In this document: in pieces, positions 1 through 9,321 of the stretch | Numbering within the stretch: the stretch's first letter is position 1 | How the letters are laid out: each line of letters begins with the position of its first letter | Source: Thauera sp. | GTDB taxonomy: Bacteria; Pseudomonadota; Gammaproteobacteria; Burkholderiales; Rhodocyclaceae | Reading direction: 5' to 3' | Length of the DNA: 64,000 bases | NCBI GenBank assembly: GCA_024235615.1 | Contig: JACKMB010000006.1 | Coordinates: forward strand, 124,001 to 188,000 | Position numbers and translations under genes: made by a program | Notes under the pieces: generated by a model | What the model was told of the DNA's origin: nothing | Database searches by the model: none | The model's input: the letters and a program-made list of their open reading frames with translations, nothing else

Positions 1-941
1 ACCTCGAGCCAGTTGCCGTCGGGCGTGACCATCTTCCACCACGCCAGGTTGTCGAGCGCGGTGCCCCACAGCACGGCCTTCTTGCCGCCGGCGTTCATGG
101 CGATGTTGCCGCCGACGCAGGAGGCGCTCGCCGAGGTCGGGTCGACCGCGAACACGCGCCCGGCGAGCGCGGCCGCTTCCGACACGCGCTCGGTGACCAC
201 GCCGGCGCCGGTGCGGATGGTGGGGTAGGGCTCGGCCATCGGGCCGTCGACGCCGGGCAGCACGGTGGGCTCGACCGCGCTCATCGCGAGCAGCTTCTCG
301 GTGTTGATCACCACCGAGCTTGCGTCCAGCGGCACGGCGCCGCCGGTGTAGCCGGTGCCGCCGCCGCGCGGGATGATGGTCAGCCCGAGCGCGATGCACT
401 CGCGCACCAGCGGCGCCATCTCTTCCTCGGTGTCGGGGTAGAGCACCACGAAGGGATACTCGACCCGCCAGTCGGTGGCGTCGGTGACGTGGGAGACGCG
501 GGCGTGGCCGTCGAAGCAGACGTTGTCGCGGCGGGTGTGCTTCGCCAGTGCCTTGAGCACCGCCTTGCGCCGGCGCGCGGTGTCGTCGAACCAGCGCTCG
601 AAGTTCGACACCGCCTCGCGCGCACGCGCCACCAGCAGGGTGACGCGGTCGTTGCCCTGGCGGCGCTTGTCGATCTCGTTGAGGCGGTGGTCGAGCGCGC
701 CGATCAGCGCATCGCGGCGTTCGCGCGAGGTGAGGAGGTCGTCTTCGAGATAGGGGTTGCGGCGCACCACCCAGATGTCGCCGAGGACCTCGTACAGCAT
801 CCGCGCCGAGCGGCCGGTGACGCGTTCGGTGCGGAGCTGGTCGAGCACCGCCCAGGCCTCGGCCCCGAGCAGGCGGATGACGATCTCGCGGTCGGAAAAC
901 GAGGTGTAGTTGTACGGAATCTCGCGCAGGCGTTGGCTCAT
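1..941 (-). CDS. FAD/FMN-linked oxidoreductase, DUF3683-type N-terminus (partial)
   Basis: The leftward gene starts at ATG 941 and runs off the left edge, so only about 313 N-terminal residues are visible. The first 100 or so residues, beginning [19 protein letters not shown], resemble the DUF3683 region found at the start of very large FAD-linked oxidases related to glycolate/D-lactate dehydrogenases. An FAD-binding type 4 domain follows, with [15 protein letters not shown] and later a [14 protein letters not shown] segment. The family usually continues through an FAD oxidase C-terminal domain and an iron-sulfur/CCG domain, all of which would lie outside. The substrate cannot be told from this part. 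Nothing else is seen between it and the RidA gene. Confidence 0.85.
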   Translation of the reverse strand, partial: MSQRLREIPYNYTSFSDREIVIRLLGAEAWAVLDQLRTERVTGRSARMLYEVLGDIWVVRRNPYLEDDLLTSRERRDALIGALDHRLNEIDKRRQGNDRVTLLVARAREAVSNFERWFDDTARRRKAVLKALAKHTRRDNVCFDGHARVSHVTDATDWRVEYPFVVLYPDTEEEMAPLVRECIALGLTIIPRGGGTGYTGGAVPLDASSVVINTEKLLAMSAVEPTVLPGVDGPMAEPYPTIRTGAGVVTERVSEAAALAGRVFAVDPTSASASCVGGNIAMNAGGKKAVLWGTALDNLAWWKMVTPDGNWLE

Positions 942-1067
942 TGGGCTACCCGGAAGCGGCTGCAGGGAAGCGTTCCATTCTAGCGAACCGCAGTGCACCA
1001 TGCAGCAAAAATCAAGACCTTAAGAGCAGCATGGATTCGTGCTCCGCGGCCTGGCGAGGCGTGTGCC

Positions 1068-1418
1068 TCAGCGTGCGGCGGTGAGCGCGATCTCGATCCG
1101 CCAGCCCGGGTCGGCGAGCCCGGCGACCTGGACGCAGGCGCGCACCGGGGCGCTCCCGGGCGGAACCCAGGCGTCCCACACCGTGTTCATGCCGGCGTAG
1201 TCGGCCATGTCCACGAGGTAGATGGTGGCCATCAGGATGCGCGCGGGATCGCTGCCGAGCCTGGCGAGCTGGCGGCCGATGGATTCCAGCACCTCGCGCG
1301 TCTGGGTCTCGATCGGGCCGGCGCTGCTCGCCGGGACCTCGACCAGATGAATGATGCCGGCGTGGATGACGGCGTCGGCGTAGCGGGCAGTGACGCCGTG
1401 GCGTTCGATGGCGGACAT
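1068..1418 (-). CDS. RidA/YjgF/UK114 family protein
   Basis: The 116-residue product has the length and fold signatures of the RidA family: an N-terminal YADAVIHAG strand, QTREVLESIGRQLA in the helix, and VRACVQVAGLADPGWRIEI at the C-terminus, which contains the arginine (PVRACV) that binds the carboxylate in deaminating members. RidA proteins hydrolyse reactive enamines/imines released by PLP enzymes such as IlvA, which is also encoded in this window. ATG 1418 is chosen because the family starts here; the frame stays open upstream but that part is Arg-rich and non-homologous. Whether this copy is a true RidA or a RutC-like subgroup is not resolved. Confidence 0.85.
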   Translation of the reverse strand: MSAIERHGVTARYADAVIHAGIIHLVEVPASSAGPIETQTREVLESIGRQLARLGSDPARILMATIYLVDMADYAGMNTVWDAWVPPGSAPVRACVQVAGLADPGWRIEIALTAAR

Positions 1419-1498
1419 GTGGGGCGCTCCGTTGCGGGGAAAGGGGCCGTCGAGTATAGGCGAGGGGGCGGCCTGGGCGTCTTCTCCACCGCGCGCGC

Positions 1499-1942
1499 TC
1501 ACGCCCCGGCCGATGGCAGCGCCCATGCGATCGCTGCGTAGCGCAGGCCCTTGCCGAGCGCCATCCACGCCAGGCACGCGAAGGCGTTCAGGCGCAGCGC
1601 GCCTGCGGCGGCGCACAGCGCATCGCCGATCAAGGGCACCCAGGACAGCAGCAGGGCGAGGCTGCCCCAGCGCTGCAGGGTGCGCGCGTGCGCGCCGGGC
1701 TCCTTGCGTGGCAACAGGCGACCGAGCGCGTAGGTGCTCATGCCGCCCGCGGTATTGGCCACGGTGGCGACGAGCAGGGCCGCGGGCGTCAGCTCGGGGC
1801 GCAGCGTCAGCAGGGCGGCGAACACCGCCTCCGAGCCGCCCGGCAGCAGGGTGGCGGCGAGGAAGGCGGAGGCGGCGAGGCCTGCGAGCGGCGCGAGCTC
1901 CCCGCTCAGCACGACCGCGGCCTCGCGCGGAGTCCCGCCCAT
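1499..1942 (-). CDS. YqaA-family small membrane protein
   Basis: The 147-residue protein is strongly hydrophobic, with about four predicted membrane segments and a central ANTAGGMSTYALGRLLP stretch typical of the YqaA/DedA-like (SNARE-associated, VTT) inner-membrane family. A second family hallmark is WGSLALLLSWVPLIGDALC followed by a glycine/alanine-rich helix. These small proteins are related to DedA transporters for undecaprenyl phosphate and other lipids, but the role of YqaA itself is not established. It lies just upstream of, and on the same strand as, the RidA gene with an 80-bp gap and may share a transcript. Confidence 0.8.
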   Translation of the reverse strand: MGGTPREAAVVLSGELAPLAGLAASAFLAATLLPGGSEAVFAALLTLRPELTPAALLVATVANTAGGMSTYALGRLLPRKEPGAHARTLQRWGSLALLLSWVPLIGDALCAAAGALRLNAFACLAWMALGKGLRYAAIAWALPSAGA

Positions 1943-1966
1943 GCGGCTCCGTCGATGCGAAGTGCA

Positions 1967-1995
1967 TTGACGAGGTTGTATGTCATATGCAAAAT
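1967..1995 (+). promoter_or_regulatory. Putative sigma-70 promoter of the PsiF-like gene
   Basis: TTGACG at 1967-1972 is separated by exactly 17 bp from CAAAAT at 1990-1995, a good -35/-10 arrangement. It is 43 bp upstream of the start codon at 2039, which has a strong GAGGAGA ribosome-binding site. A short inverted repeat, TACGC/GCGTA, lies just downstream near 2000-2014 in the expected leader. Confidence 0.5.
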
Positions 1996-2038
1996 CCGGC
2001 TACGCGTTTTGCGTAAATCAGGATGAGGAGACACGATC

Positions 2039-2464
2039 ATGAAGCGAATTCTCGGCGCCGGCTGCGCTGTGCTCGTACTTGCGGCGCTCGCTCCCGCGCA
2101 GGCCTGGGCAAACCCCCAGCACGAACGCATGAAGCGCTGCAATGCCGAAGCGAAGGAGCAGGCGCTCAAGGGCGAGGCACGCAAGGCCTTCATGGGTACC
2201 TGCCTGCGTGGCAAGCATGACGCCGCGGCGCCCGCGGCCGCTGTGCCCGCACAGGCGGGCGCCGGCGCGCCCGCACAGGCCGCAGCCCCGGCGCCCGCAG
2301 CCGTTGCGCCCGCGGTTGCAGCGCCAGCGGTCGCGGCGGAGTCGGTGCAGAAGGTCTCGAGCGAGGACAAGGCGCGACAGAAGGCCTGCAACCGTGCGGC
2401 CACCGAGCAGTCGCTGCGCGGGGCCAAGCGCAAGGCCTTCATCGGCGAGTGCATGAGCGGCTGA
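2039..2464 (+). CDS. psiF: PsiF-repeat secreted protein
   Basis: The 141-residue protein has a Sec signal peptide (about residues 1-25, ending AQAWA) followed by two PsiF repeats. Repeat one (about 29-60) contains MKRCNAEAKEQALKGEARK and repeat two (about 108-141) contains RQKACNRAATEQSLRGAKRK; each has two cysteines about 20-25 residues apart. A Pro/Ala-rich linker separates them. PsiF was named in E. coli as a phosphate-starvation-inducible periplasmic protein of unknown function. Only one Pho-box-like half site is visible upstream, so phosphate control is not supported by the sequence. The start at ATG 2039 follows a GAGGAGA site. Confidence 0.85.
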   Translation: MKRILGAGCAVLVLAALAPAQAWANPQHERMKRCNAEAKEQALKGEARKAFMGTCLRGKHDAAAPAAAVPAQAGAGAPAQAAAPAPAAVAPAVAAPAVAAESVQKVSSEDKARQKACNRAATEQSLRGAKRKAFIGECMSG

Positions 2465-2544
2465 TCCGGTCGTGTCCATGGGGGCGCGCTGCGCGCGCGG
2501 GCGCCTCCGCTTCATGCGTCCCGCCGGTCGCCGCGTCGGTGGGG

Positions 2545-3417
2545 TCAGACGATGTCGAAGAACACCAGGTCGCGCTCGACCTCGGTCGTCGAGAAGCCGC
2601 AGCCCAGCCGGCCGGGGCCGTCGAGCAGCATGCTCTCCTGACGCACGAAGCACTCCGGCTTGCCCTCGATCGCCACGAAGCTGCCGTTGGTGCTCTGGTC
2701 GAACAGCACGAAGCCCTCGGGGCGGCGCTCGATGCGGGCGTGCTGGCGCGATGCGCGCGGATCCATGATGGTGATGTCGTTGGCCAGCTCGCGGCCAAGC
2801 AGCAGCACCGGGCGCAGCTCCTCAACGAACACGACCTCCTGCTGATGACGCAGGCGCAGCCGGCTCGACAGGCGGGTGGCGCCCGGAACCGAGGTGACCA
2901 GCCCGCTGCGCTGGCCGATCGCGTGCACCGGAATCCCGATGCGCGTCCACACCGGCCCGCTCAGCGGCTGCGAGCCGACCAGCTGCCGTGCGGCGCCGCC
3001 GAGCAGCATCACCGCCGTGCCGGAGATCAACGCCTGCCCGCTCTCGGCCAGGTGAGCGAGCTGGCGGGCCACCGCGGGGCCATCGCCGACGGGCTCCTCG
3101 GCGCTGCCTTCGAGCGCGCCGTAATGTACGCCGATGCGCACCGTCTGCTTGCTGCCGAGCAGGGGAGGCAGGGCATGGATGCGCTCGAGCGCCTCGCTCG
3201 CCGCATGCACGGCAGCGTCGCCGCGCTCGAATGCGGCGACCGTCTGCTCCGCATCGTCGATCAGTACCTGGCCTCCCTGCATCACCACCGCACGCTCGAT
3301 CCGCCTCGCGTGACGCTCGGCCGCGTGGCGTGCCTCGTCCGCACCCAGGCGCTCGGCGAGCACCGCATCCATCGGGTGGAGGGCGACCAGCACGCAAAGG
3401 TTCTTTCGCTCGGACAT
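2545..3417 (-). CDS. Cyclase-like plus FHA-domain signalling protein
   Basis: The 290-residue protein has two parts. Residues 1-165 resemble a class III adenylate/guanylate cyclase homology domain, with RIGVHYGALEGS (94-105), GDGPAVARQLAHLA and a C-terminal strand GIPVHAIG. The metal-binding aspartates and the transition-state residues of active cyclases are not obvious, so it is probably a non-catalytic sensor. Residues about 203-285 form an FHA domain with LGRE (207-210), SRQH (223-226) and STNGS (242-246), the residues that bind phosphothreonine. It probably links a Ser/Thr kinase signal to another partner. It is transcribed leftward downstream of ttcA, 119 bp away. Confidence 0.75.
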   Translation of the reverse strand: MSERKNLCVLVALHPMDAVLAERLGADEARHAAERHARRIERAVVMQGGQVLIDDAEQTVAAFERGDAAVHAASEALERIHALPPLLGSKQTVRIGVHYGALEGSAEEPVGDGPAVARQLAHLAESGQALISGTAVMLLGGAARQLVGSQPLSGPVWTRIGIPVHAIGQRSGLVTSVPGATRLSSRLRLRHQQEVVFVEELRPVLLLGRELANDITIMDPRASRQHARIERRPEGFVLFDQSTNGSFVAIEGKPECFVRQESMLLDGPGRLGCGFSTTEVERDLVFFDIV

Positions 3418-3536
3418 CGCAGGGGTTTCCGTGTCAGATCTCGTGGCCGGCGCGGCCGGCCCGGAACAGGATCATGGGGACGTCGCGCCGGATCCGCAAG
3501 GCGCCGACGCCAGCAGCGGGCGCGGCGGCGCATCGC

Positions 3537-4490
3537 TCAGGCGCATTCACGCTCTTCCTGGTCGCCCGCGCGGAACAGCGTCACGCTGGCGCCGAGCGTG
3601 CGGTCGGGGAGCTCGGGCGGATCGAAGGCGGTGTCGCCCTCCTCGACCACGGTGTTCTGCGTGAGGCCGACGAAGTCGAACAGGCGCTGGTCGGCAAGGT
3701 GCGAGGGGACGACGTTCTTCAGCGCGGTGGCGAGCGATTCGATGCGACCCGGGTAGTCGCGCGCCCAGCCCTGCAGCATGTTCTTGATCAGCTTGCGCTG
3801 GGCGTTCTCCTGCGAGCCGCACAGGTTGCAGGGGATGATGGGGAAATCCATCGTGCGCGCGAAGCGGGCGATGTCGGCCTCGGTGCAGTAGGCGAGCGGA
3901 CGGATCACCACGTGCTTGCCGTCGTCGCTGACCAGCTTGGGCGGCATGGCCTTGATCTTGCCGCCAAAGAACATGTTGAGGAACAGGGTCTCGAGCATGT
4001 CGTCGCGGTGGTGGCCGAGCGCGATGCGGGTGGCGCCGAGCTCCGCCGCGGTGCGGTAGATGATGCCGCGGCGCAGGCGCGAGCACAGCGAGCAGGTGGT
4101 CTTGCCCTCGGGGATCTTGTCCTTGACGATCGAGTAGGTGTCCTCGGTGACGATGCGGTACTCGACGCCGATCGACTCGAAGTAGGCCGGCAGCACGTGG
4201 TCGGGGAAGCCGGGCTGCTTCTGGTCGAGGTTCATCGCCACAATGCGGAAGTCCACCGGCGCGCGCTCGCGCAGCGCGAGCAGGCAGGACAGCAGGGTGT
4301 AGGAGTCCTTGCCGCCGGAGACGCACACCATCACGGTGTCGCCGTCGCCGATCATGTTGTAGTCGCCGATGGCCTCGCCGACGCCGCGCTCGAGCTTCTT
4401 CTTGAGGCGCAGGAAGGTGTTGGAGAAGCGGGCGTCTGCGCCGGCCTCGGTGGCGGGGAGGGTGGCGGCGCTTGCGGGGGCTGCGGTCAC
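3537..4490 (-). CDS. ttcA: tRNA 2-thiocytidine(32) synthetase TtcA
   Basis: The 317-residue protein matches TtcA in length and motifs. The PP-loop ATP-pyrophosphatase signature SGGKDS is at residues 58-63, and two CxxC motifs, CSLC in the middle and CNLC further on, would hold the iron-sulfur cluster needed for thiolation of cytidine 32 in tRNA. An [20 protein letters not shown] segment, typical of the family, lies between them. The first 20 residues are a weakly conserved Ala-rich leader, so a start slightly further in is possible. It is probably the first gene of a short leftward pair with the FHA protein. Confidence 0.95.
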   Translation of the reverse strand: MTAAPASAATLPATEAGADARFSNTFLRLKKKLERGVGEAIGDYNMIGDGDTVMVCVSGGKDSYTLLSCLLALRERAPVDFRIVAMNLDQKQPGFPDHVLPAYFESIGVEYRIVTEDTYSIVKDKIPEGKTTCSLCSRLRRGIIYRTAAELGATRIALGHHRDDMLETLFLNMFFGGKIKAMPPKLVSDDGKHVVIRPLAYCTEADIARFARTMDFPIIPCNLCGSQENAQRKLIKNMLQGWARDYPGRIESLATALKNVVPSHLADQRLFDFVGLTQNTVVEEGDTAFDPPELPDRTLGASVTLFRAGDQEERECA

Positions 4491-4556
4491 GATCGGTGCT
4501 CGTCGGGAAAATCAGGCGTGAATTATCCCAGAAACCGGCGCGGAAACGGCTCTCGC

Positions 4557-5351
4557 CTAGAGGTGCGCGCTGCGCCCGCCGTCCACGGCGATGATCTGGC
4601 CGGTGACGTAGGGCGCGTCGAACATCAGGAAGGCCACCGTGCGCGCGATGTCGTCCGGGCTGCCGACGCGGCCGAGCAGGGTGTGGGCGACGATGCGCTC
4701 GCGCTCGGCGGGCGGGAACTGCTCGTCCTCCGGCCATTCGATCGGCCCGGGCGAGACGCCGTTGACCCGCACCGCGGGGGCGAGCTCGATCGCGAGCGAA
4801 CGCGTCAGCGCCGCCAGTCCGGCCTTGGCCGCGCAGTACACCGGATAGCCGGCGAGCGGGCGCTGGGCGTGGATGTCCACGATGTTGACGATTGCGCCGC
4901 GCGCCTCGCGCAGCGCGGGTGCGAGCGCCTGGGTGAGGAAGAGCGGACCCATCAGGTTGGAGCCCATGAGCTCGTCCCAGGCTGCGCGGTCGATGCTGCC
5001 GAGCGGCGTGGGGAAGAAGCTGGAGGCGTTGTTCACCAGGCCGTCGAGGCGGCCGCCGCGCGCCAGCACCGCCGCGGCGATCTCGGCGGCGGCGCCGAAG
5101 CGCGCGAGGTCGCCGCCCACGGTGAAGGCGGATTCGGCGCGCAGCGCGCACAGCTCGGCGGCGAGCCCCTCGGCCTCGGCGGCGCTGTGGCGGTAGTGCA
5201 GGGCGAGGCGGGCGCCGCCGGCGTGCAGCCGGCGCGCGATCGCCGCGCCGACGCGGCGCGCGGCGCCGGTCACCAGGATCAGCGGTGCCGCGGCGGGTTC
5301 GGATTCGGTTGCGGAGTGGAGCTCGAAGGGAGGCGTGTGCATCGGATTCAC
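4557..5351 (-). CDS. Pteridine-reductase-type short-chain dehydrogenase (FolM/PTR1-like)
   Basis: The 264-residue SDR has the nucleotide-binding motif TGAARRVG at 28-35, whose arginine is characteristic of pteridine/dihydrofolate reductases preferring NADPH. The catalytic set reads D159-Y172-K176: aspartate replaces the usual serine and the 13-residue D-to-Y spacing equals that of PTR1. NNAS is at 107-110 and PGPIEWPE marks the substrate loop. The likely reaction is NADPH-dependent reduction of dihydrobiopterin or dihydromonapterin, with possible dihydrofolate activity. It is divergent from the MidA-type gene, with 82 bp between the starts. An alternative ATG sits three codons in. Confidence 0.85.
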   Translation of the reverse strand: MNPMHTPPFELHSATESEPAAAPLILVTGAARRVGAAIARRLHAGGARLALHYRHSAAEAEGLAAELCALRAESAFTVGGDLARFGAAAEIAAAVLARGGRLDGLVNNASSFFPTPLGSIDRAAWDELMGSNLMGPLFLTQALAPALREARGAIVNIVDIHAQRPLAGYPVYCAAKAGLAALTRSLAIELAPAVRVNGVSPGPIEWPEDEQFPPAERERIVAHTLLGRVGSPDDIARTVAFLMFDAPYVTGQIIAVDGGRSAHL

Positions 5352-5394
5352 CGTGAGGCCCGGCGCCGGCCGGGCGGCTGGGCGGGCGTGCCGC

Positions 5395-5400
5395 TACAAT
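5395..5400 (+). promoter_or_regulatory. -10-like hexamer upstream of the MidA-family gene
   Basis: TACAAT at 5395-5400 matches the sigma-70 -10 consensus at five of six bases and lies 34 bp before the ATG at 5434, in the only non-coding gap between two divergent genes. No convincing -35 element is visible 16-18 bp upstream, where the DNA is GC-rich. Confidence 0.35.
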
Positions 5401-5433
5401 CGCGGCCTCGCCCAACTGTCCCGCAGAACGATC

Positions 5434-6609
5434 ATGTCTTCATTGCCCCAGCCTTCCGCCGATGCGCTCGCCCAGAGCGCCCGCCTGCTCGAAACCATCG
5501 AGGCCGAGCTGGCCGCGGCCGGCGGCTGGATCCCGTTCGCACGCTACATGGAGCTCGCGCTCTATGCGCCGGGACTGGGGTATTACAGCGGTGGCGCACG
5601 AAAGTTCGGCCCCGGCGGCGATTTCATCACTGCGCCCGAGCTTACCCCGCTTTTCGGCCAGGCGCTCGCCGCCCAGGTCGAGCAGGTGATGCGCGCCAGC
5701 GCACCCGCGCTGATCGAGGTCGGCGCCGGCACCGGCCTGCTCGCCGCCGACCTGCTGCTCGAGCTCGAGCGCCGCGACTGCCTGCCCGAGTCCTACGGCA
5801 TCCTCGAGCTCTCGGGCGAGCTGCGCGAGCGCCAGTTCGATACCCTGGCCGCGAAGGCGCCCCACCTGGCGGCGCGCGTGCAGTGGCTGGACGCGCTGCC
5901 GGAGCGCTTCGCCGGTGCGGTGGTGGCCAACGAGGTGCTCGACGTGATGCCGGTGCATCTGGTGGTGTCGCGCGCCGAGGGGCTCTTCGAGCGCGGCGTG
6001 GCGATCGCCGCCGACGCGGCCGGGGCGCGCCGGCTGTGCTGGGCGGACGTGCCGGCGGCGGGCGCGGTGGCCGAGGCGGCGCTGGCGCTCGCGCTGCCGG
6101 TGCCGCAGAGCGGCGAATACGTCACCGAGCTCAACCTCGCCGGCAAGGCCTGGGTGGCGGCCTGGGCCGAGCGCCTGCAGGCGGGCGCCCTGCTGCTGAT
6201 CGACTACGGCTATCCGCGCGCCGAGTACTACCTGCCCTCGCGCTCGGGCGGCACCCTGCTGTGCTACTACCGCCACCACGCCCACGGCGACCCCTTCCTG
6301 TGGCCGGGGCTCAACGACATCACCGCCTTCGTGGACTTTACCGCGGTGGCGGAGGCCGGCTTCGAGGCCGGGCTGGACGTGCAGGGCTACACCACGCAGG
6401 CGCAGTTCCTCTTCAACTGCGGCGTGCTCGAATGCCTGGAGCGGCGCGGCGCGCGCGAGAGCGCGGACTACATCCGCGCCGCGCGCGCCGTGCAGCGCCT
6501 GACCGCGCCGCAGGAGATGGGCGAGCTCTTCAAGGTGATCGCGCTCGCGCGCGCGATCGACGGGCCGCTGCTGGGCTTCGCGCGCGGCGACCGCACGCAC
6601 GCCCTCTGA
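5434..6609 (+). CDS. SAM-dependent methyltransferase, MidA/NDUFAF7 (DUF185) family
   Basis: The 391-residue protein carries the family's N-terminal IPFARYMELALYAPGLGYYS and GDFITAPELTPLFGQ segments and the SAM-binding loop LIEVGAGTGLLAADLL, with VVANEVLDVMPVHL in the acceptor region. In mitochondria NDUFAF7/MidA methylates an arginine of the complex I subunit NDUFS2 and is needed for complex I assembly; the bacterial substrate is presumed similar but unproven. The start is placed at ATG 5434, where homology begins, although the frame is open from 5335. The gene converges closely on the alpha/beta hydrolase gene (16-bp gap). Confidence 0.88.
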   Translation: MSSLPQPSADALAQSARLLETIEAELAAAGGWIPFARYMELALYAPGLGYYSGGARKFGPGGDFITAPELTPLFGQALAAQVEQVMRASAPALIEVGAGTGLLAADLLLELERRDCLPESYGILELSGELRERQFDTLAAKAPHLAARVQWLDALPERFAGAVVANEVLDVMPVHLVVSRAEGLFERGVAIAADAAGARRLCWADVPAAGAVAEAALALALPVPQSGEYVTELNLAGKAWVAAWAERLQAGALLLIDYGYPRAEYYLPSRSGGTLLCYYRHHAHGDPFLWPGLNDITAFVDFTAVAEAGFEAGLDVQGYTTQAQFLFNCGVLECLERRGARESADYIRAARAVQRLTAPQEMGELFKVIALARAIDGPLLGFARGDRTHAL

Positions 6610-6625
6610 GGCGGCGCAGCGTCGC

Positions 6626-7429
6626 CTACAGCGCGCGCTCGGCCAGCCAGTCGGCGATCCGCATCGCGCCGAGCTCCCAGTCGCGCTCGAGCATCATGCC
6701 GTGGCCCATGCCGGGGAGGATCTCGGCCTGGCGGCCGTAGGTCATGGCGGTCATGTGCACCTGGTCGGGCGGGATCAGGGCGTCGTGCTCGGCGCCCAGG
6801 ATCAGCATCGGCACGCGGTGCATGCGTGCAGGCTGCGGCAGGTTGAACAGTGACATGTCCCAGATCGCGCGGTGCGACTCGGGTTGGCTCAGGCGGTAGT
6901 AGCGCTGCAGGTCGTCGGCCGCCACCGGCTGGTGGAAGAGCGCCTCGCGCAGGCTGTCGATGTCCACGTCATTGCCGGACATGATGCGGTTGAGGTCCGA
7001 GAGCAGGTGCGGGCGCTTGAACATGAGGCCGAAGGCCGAGCCCATCAGGCCCTGCGGCGGTACCGCGGACATCAGCACCGCGGCGGGGGCGTCGTGTTGC
7101 TCGAGATACTTCTGCACCACCATCCCGCCCATCGAGTGTCCGACCAGCACAGGCGGAGCCGGCAGGCGGGCGGCGACCTCGGCGACGTCGCGCACGTAGT
7201 CGTCGAGCGAGTAGGAGTCGAGGTGCTCGCGCTGGCGGCTGCGGCCGTGGCCGGAGAGCGAGACGGCGTAGGCTTGCCAGCCGCGGCGGGCGAACCAGGG
7301 CAGGAAGTGTTCTTCCCAGCACCACGCCGAGACGTAGGCGCCGTGGATGAAGAGCAGGGGATGTTCATGGGTGGCGCGCTCGGGTGCGTGGCACAGCACC
7401 TCGAGTTCGCCGAAGCGGGTTGCGTTCAT
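6626..7429 (-). CDS. Alpha/beta hydrolase
   Basis: The 267-residue protein has a complete alpha/beta-hydrolase layout: an oxyanion-hole [12 protein letters not shown] segment (25-36), the nucleophile elbow GHSMGG with Ser99, a cap region in the middle, the acid in [11 protein letters not shown] and the catalytic histidine in PGMGHGM. It belongs to the broad esterase/lipase/haloperoxidase-like group and the substrate is unknown. ATG 7429 overlaps the stop of cca in an ATGA arrangement, so translation is probably coupled to cca. The frame continues upstream, but that sequence is the antisense of cca coding residues. Confidence 0.85.
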   Translation of the reverse strand: MNATRFGELEVLCHAPERATHEHPLLFIHGAYVSAWCWEEHFLPWFARRGWQAYAVSLSGHGRSRQREHLDSYSLDDYVRDVAEVAARLPAPPVLVGHSMGGMVVQKYLEQHDAPAAVLMSAVPPQGLMGSAFGLMFKRPHLLSDLNRIMSGNDVDIDSLREALFHQPVAADDLQRYYRLSQPESHRAIWDMSLFNLPQPARMHRVPMLILGAEHDALIPPDQVHMTAMTYGRQAEILPGMGHGMMLERDWELGAMRIADWLAERAL

Positions 7430-8652
7430 GCGGGGTCCTTGTCCAGGGCCTTCACGGCGGCCACGCGGGCGGCGTGCAAGGCCTGAGGAATCAGCGATTT
7501 GTCGCTGCACTCGGTTGCGATTCTACCGGCATCGACGGCGCGCACGGCCTGCAGCGCGGCCTGCCAGCGTGACAGGGGTCTCCATTCCGATGCGTTTTCC
7601 GTGCCGTCGCCGCGACCGGCGTGATCGCAGGCGGCGGCCTGCAGCATCAGGAGGAAGCGCTGCGGACGGCGCAGGCCGTCGCAGCGCTCGATCAGCTTGA
7701 CCATGGTCTCGGCGCGCAGCTCGGCGGCGCGCGCCAGGATGCCGTGCTCGCGCGCCACCAGCTCGGCGAGGTCGCGGCAGTCGGCGGGGGCCTTCAGGCG
7801 CTCGGACACCTCGCGCGCGCGGCGTGCGCTCGCGGCTTCGTGGCCGTAATGGTGCGGCAATGCATGCGCTGGCGTGTCGCCCTTGCCGAGGTCGTGGAGC
7901 AGGCAGGCCCAGCGCACCGCGAGCGGCTCGCCCGCGGCGGCGGCGTGGTCGATCACCATCAGCACGTGCTCGCCGGTGTCGATCTCGGGGTGGTGCTGCT
8001 CGGGCTGGGGCACGCCGAACAGGCGGTCGAGCTCGGGCAGCAGGCGCGCGAGCGCGCCGCAGGCGCGCAGCACGCGGATCATGCGCGCGGGGCGCGCCTC
8101 CATGAGCCCGCGCGCGAGCTCCTGCCAGACGCGTTCGGCGACCAGGTGGTCGACTTCGCCGGCCGCGACCATGGCGCGCATCAGCGCCAGCGTCTCGGGC
8201 GCCAGCTCGAAGTCGGTGAAGCGGGCCGAGAAGCGCGCCACGCGCAGGATGCGCAGCGGGTCCTCGGCGAAGGCGGGCGAGACGTGGCGGAAGACGCGCG
8301 CGGCGAGGTCGCGGCGGCCGCCGTAGGGGTCGATCAGGCGGCCGTCCTCGGCGCGCGCGATCGCGTTGATGGTGAGGTCGCGGCGCTGCAGGTCTTCCTC
8401 GAGCGTGACCTCGGGCGAGGCGTGGCAGACGAAGCCGGTGTAGCCGTGGCCCGACTTGCGCTCGGTGCGCGCGAGCGCGTATTCCTCGTTGGTATGCGGA
8501 TGCAGGAAGACCGGGAAATCGCGCCCGACCGGGCGGAAGCCGCGCGCGAGCATCTCGTCGGGCGTGCTGCCGACCACCACCCAGTCGCGATCCTTCACCG
8601 GTAGGCCGAGCAGGGCGTCGCGCACCGCTCCGCCCACGACATAGGCCTGCAT
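7426..8652 (-). CDS. cca: CCA-adding tRNA nucleotidyltransferase with HD domain
   Basis: The 408-residue enzyme starts [12 protein letters not shown], with the conserved GGxVRD motif, followed by the DRD acidic motif near residues 21-23 that binds catalytic metals. The [10 protein letters not shown] and [16 protein letters not shown] segments are the nucleotide-selection motifs of class II enzymes. Residues from about 225 form an HD phosphohydrolase domain, including [11 protein letters not shown] and LLHDLGKG, as in E. coli Cca. It repairs and completes the 3' CCA end of tRNAs. ATG 8652 overlaps the GST stop codon as TGATG, and its own stop overlaps the hydrolase start, so three genes are translationally linked. 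Confidence 0.95.
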   Translation of the reverse strand: MQAYVVGGAVRDALLGLPVKDRDWVVVGSTPDEMLARGFRPVGRDFPVFLHPHTNEEYALARTERKSGHGYTGFVCHASPEVTLEEDLQRRDLTINAIARAEDGRLIDPYGGRRDLAARVFRHVSPAFAEDPLRILRVARFSARFTDFELAPETLALMRAMVAAGEVDHLVAERVWQELARGLMEARPARMIRVLRACGALARLLPELDRLFGVPQPEQHHPEIDTGEHVLMVIDHAAAAGEPLAVRWACLLHDLGKGDTPAHALPHHYGHEAASARRAREVSERLKAPADCRDLAELVAREHGILARAAELRAETMVKLIERCDGLRRPQRFLLMLQAAACDHAGRGDGTENASEWRPLSRWQAALQAVRAVDAGRIATECSDKSLIPQALHAARVAAVKALDKDPA

Positions 8653-9296
8653 CAGCCGTAGAGGTCCTCTTCCGGGATCGACTCGGTCTCGGCGCGCGCC
8701 GCCGCCGCCCACTCCTGCATGTGCGGGTTGGCGAGCAGGGTGGCGAGGTATTCGCCGGCCGCGCCCTCGGGCTTCACCGCGTAGGTCTGGAAGCGGAAGG
8801 CCACCGGCGCGAAGGCGGCGTCGGCGAGGCTGAAGCGGCCGAAGAGGTAGGGACCCTCGGCGCCGAAGCGCGCGCGGCAGTCGTTCCAGATCGCCACGAT
8901 GCGCGCGATGTCGGCATCGACCTCGGGGCTGTGGCCGAAGCCGGTGTAGTCCTTGCGCACGTTCATCGGCATGCGGCTGCGCAGGTTCTGGAAGCCGGAG
9001 TGCATCTCGGCGGTCACCGAACGCGCCATCGCGCGCGCGACCGGGTCGCCCGGCAGCAGGCCCGGGCGCTTCTCGGCGAGGTATTCACCGATCGCGAGCG
9101 AGTCCCACACCACCGCGCCGTGGTCGTTCAGGCAGGGTACCTTGCCCGAGGGCGAGTGCGACAGGATGCGGTCGCGGCTGCCCGGGATGAACAGCGGGAT
9201 GCGGATCTCCTCGAAGGTGAAGCCGCCCTCGCGCGCCGCCAGCCAGGCGCGCAGGGACCAGGAGGAATAGTTCTTGTTGCCGATGATCAGCTTCAT
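8652..9296 (-). CDS. Glutathione S-transferase family protein
   Basis: The 214-residue protein begins [19 protein letters not shown], the thioredoxin-like N-terminal domain in which the SSWS serine is the likely glutathione-activating residue. [19 protein letters not shown] supplies the conserved cis-proline and the glutathione-gamma-glutamyl-binding E/D-S pair (here DS). An all-helical C-terminal domain follows from about residue 85. The sequence type is that of the YfcF-like group in proteobacteria. The substrate is unknown. It heads the overlapping GST-cca-hydrolase chain and lies 25 bp downstream of the NDUFA9-like SDR. Confidence 0.88.
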   Translation of the reverse strand: MKLIIGNKNYSSWSLRAWLAAREGGFTFEEIRIPLFIPGSRDRILSHSPSGKVPCLNDHGAVVWDSLAIGEYLAEKRPGLLPGDPVARAMARSVTAEMHSGFQNLRSRMPMNVRKDYTGFGHSPEVDADIARIVAIWNDCRARFGAEGPYLFGRFSLADAAFAPVAFRFQTYAVKPEGAAGEYLATLLANPHMQEWAAAARAETESIPEEDLYG

Positions 9297-9321
9297 CGCG
9301 GGCTCCGTGGAGGGTTGTGCT

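Noticed and set aside
1973..1999. Possible Pho box before the psiF-like gene
   Set aside because: Only one TGTCATA half site (1981-1987) is present; the second 7-base repeat at the required 11-bp step is missing on both sides.
2988..6740. A 1250-codon open frame on the plus strand
   Set aside because: It is antisense to ttcA and the pteridine reductase gene and crosses the MidA-family gene in another frame. Its Arg/Ala/Pro-rich composition is a by-product of high GC, not a protein family.
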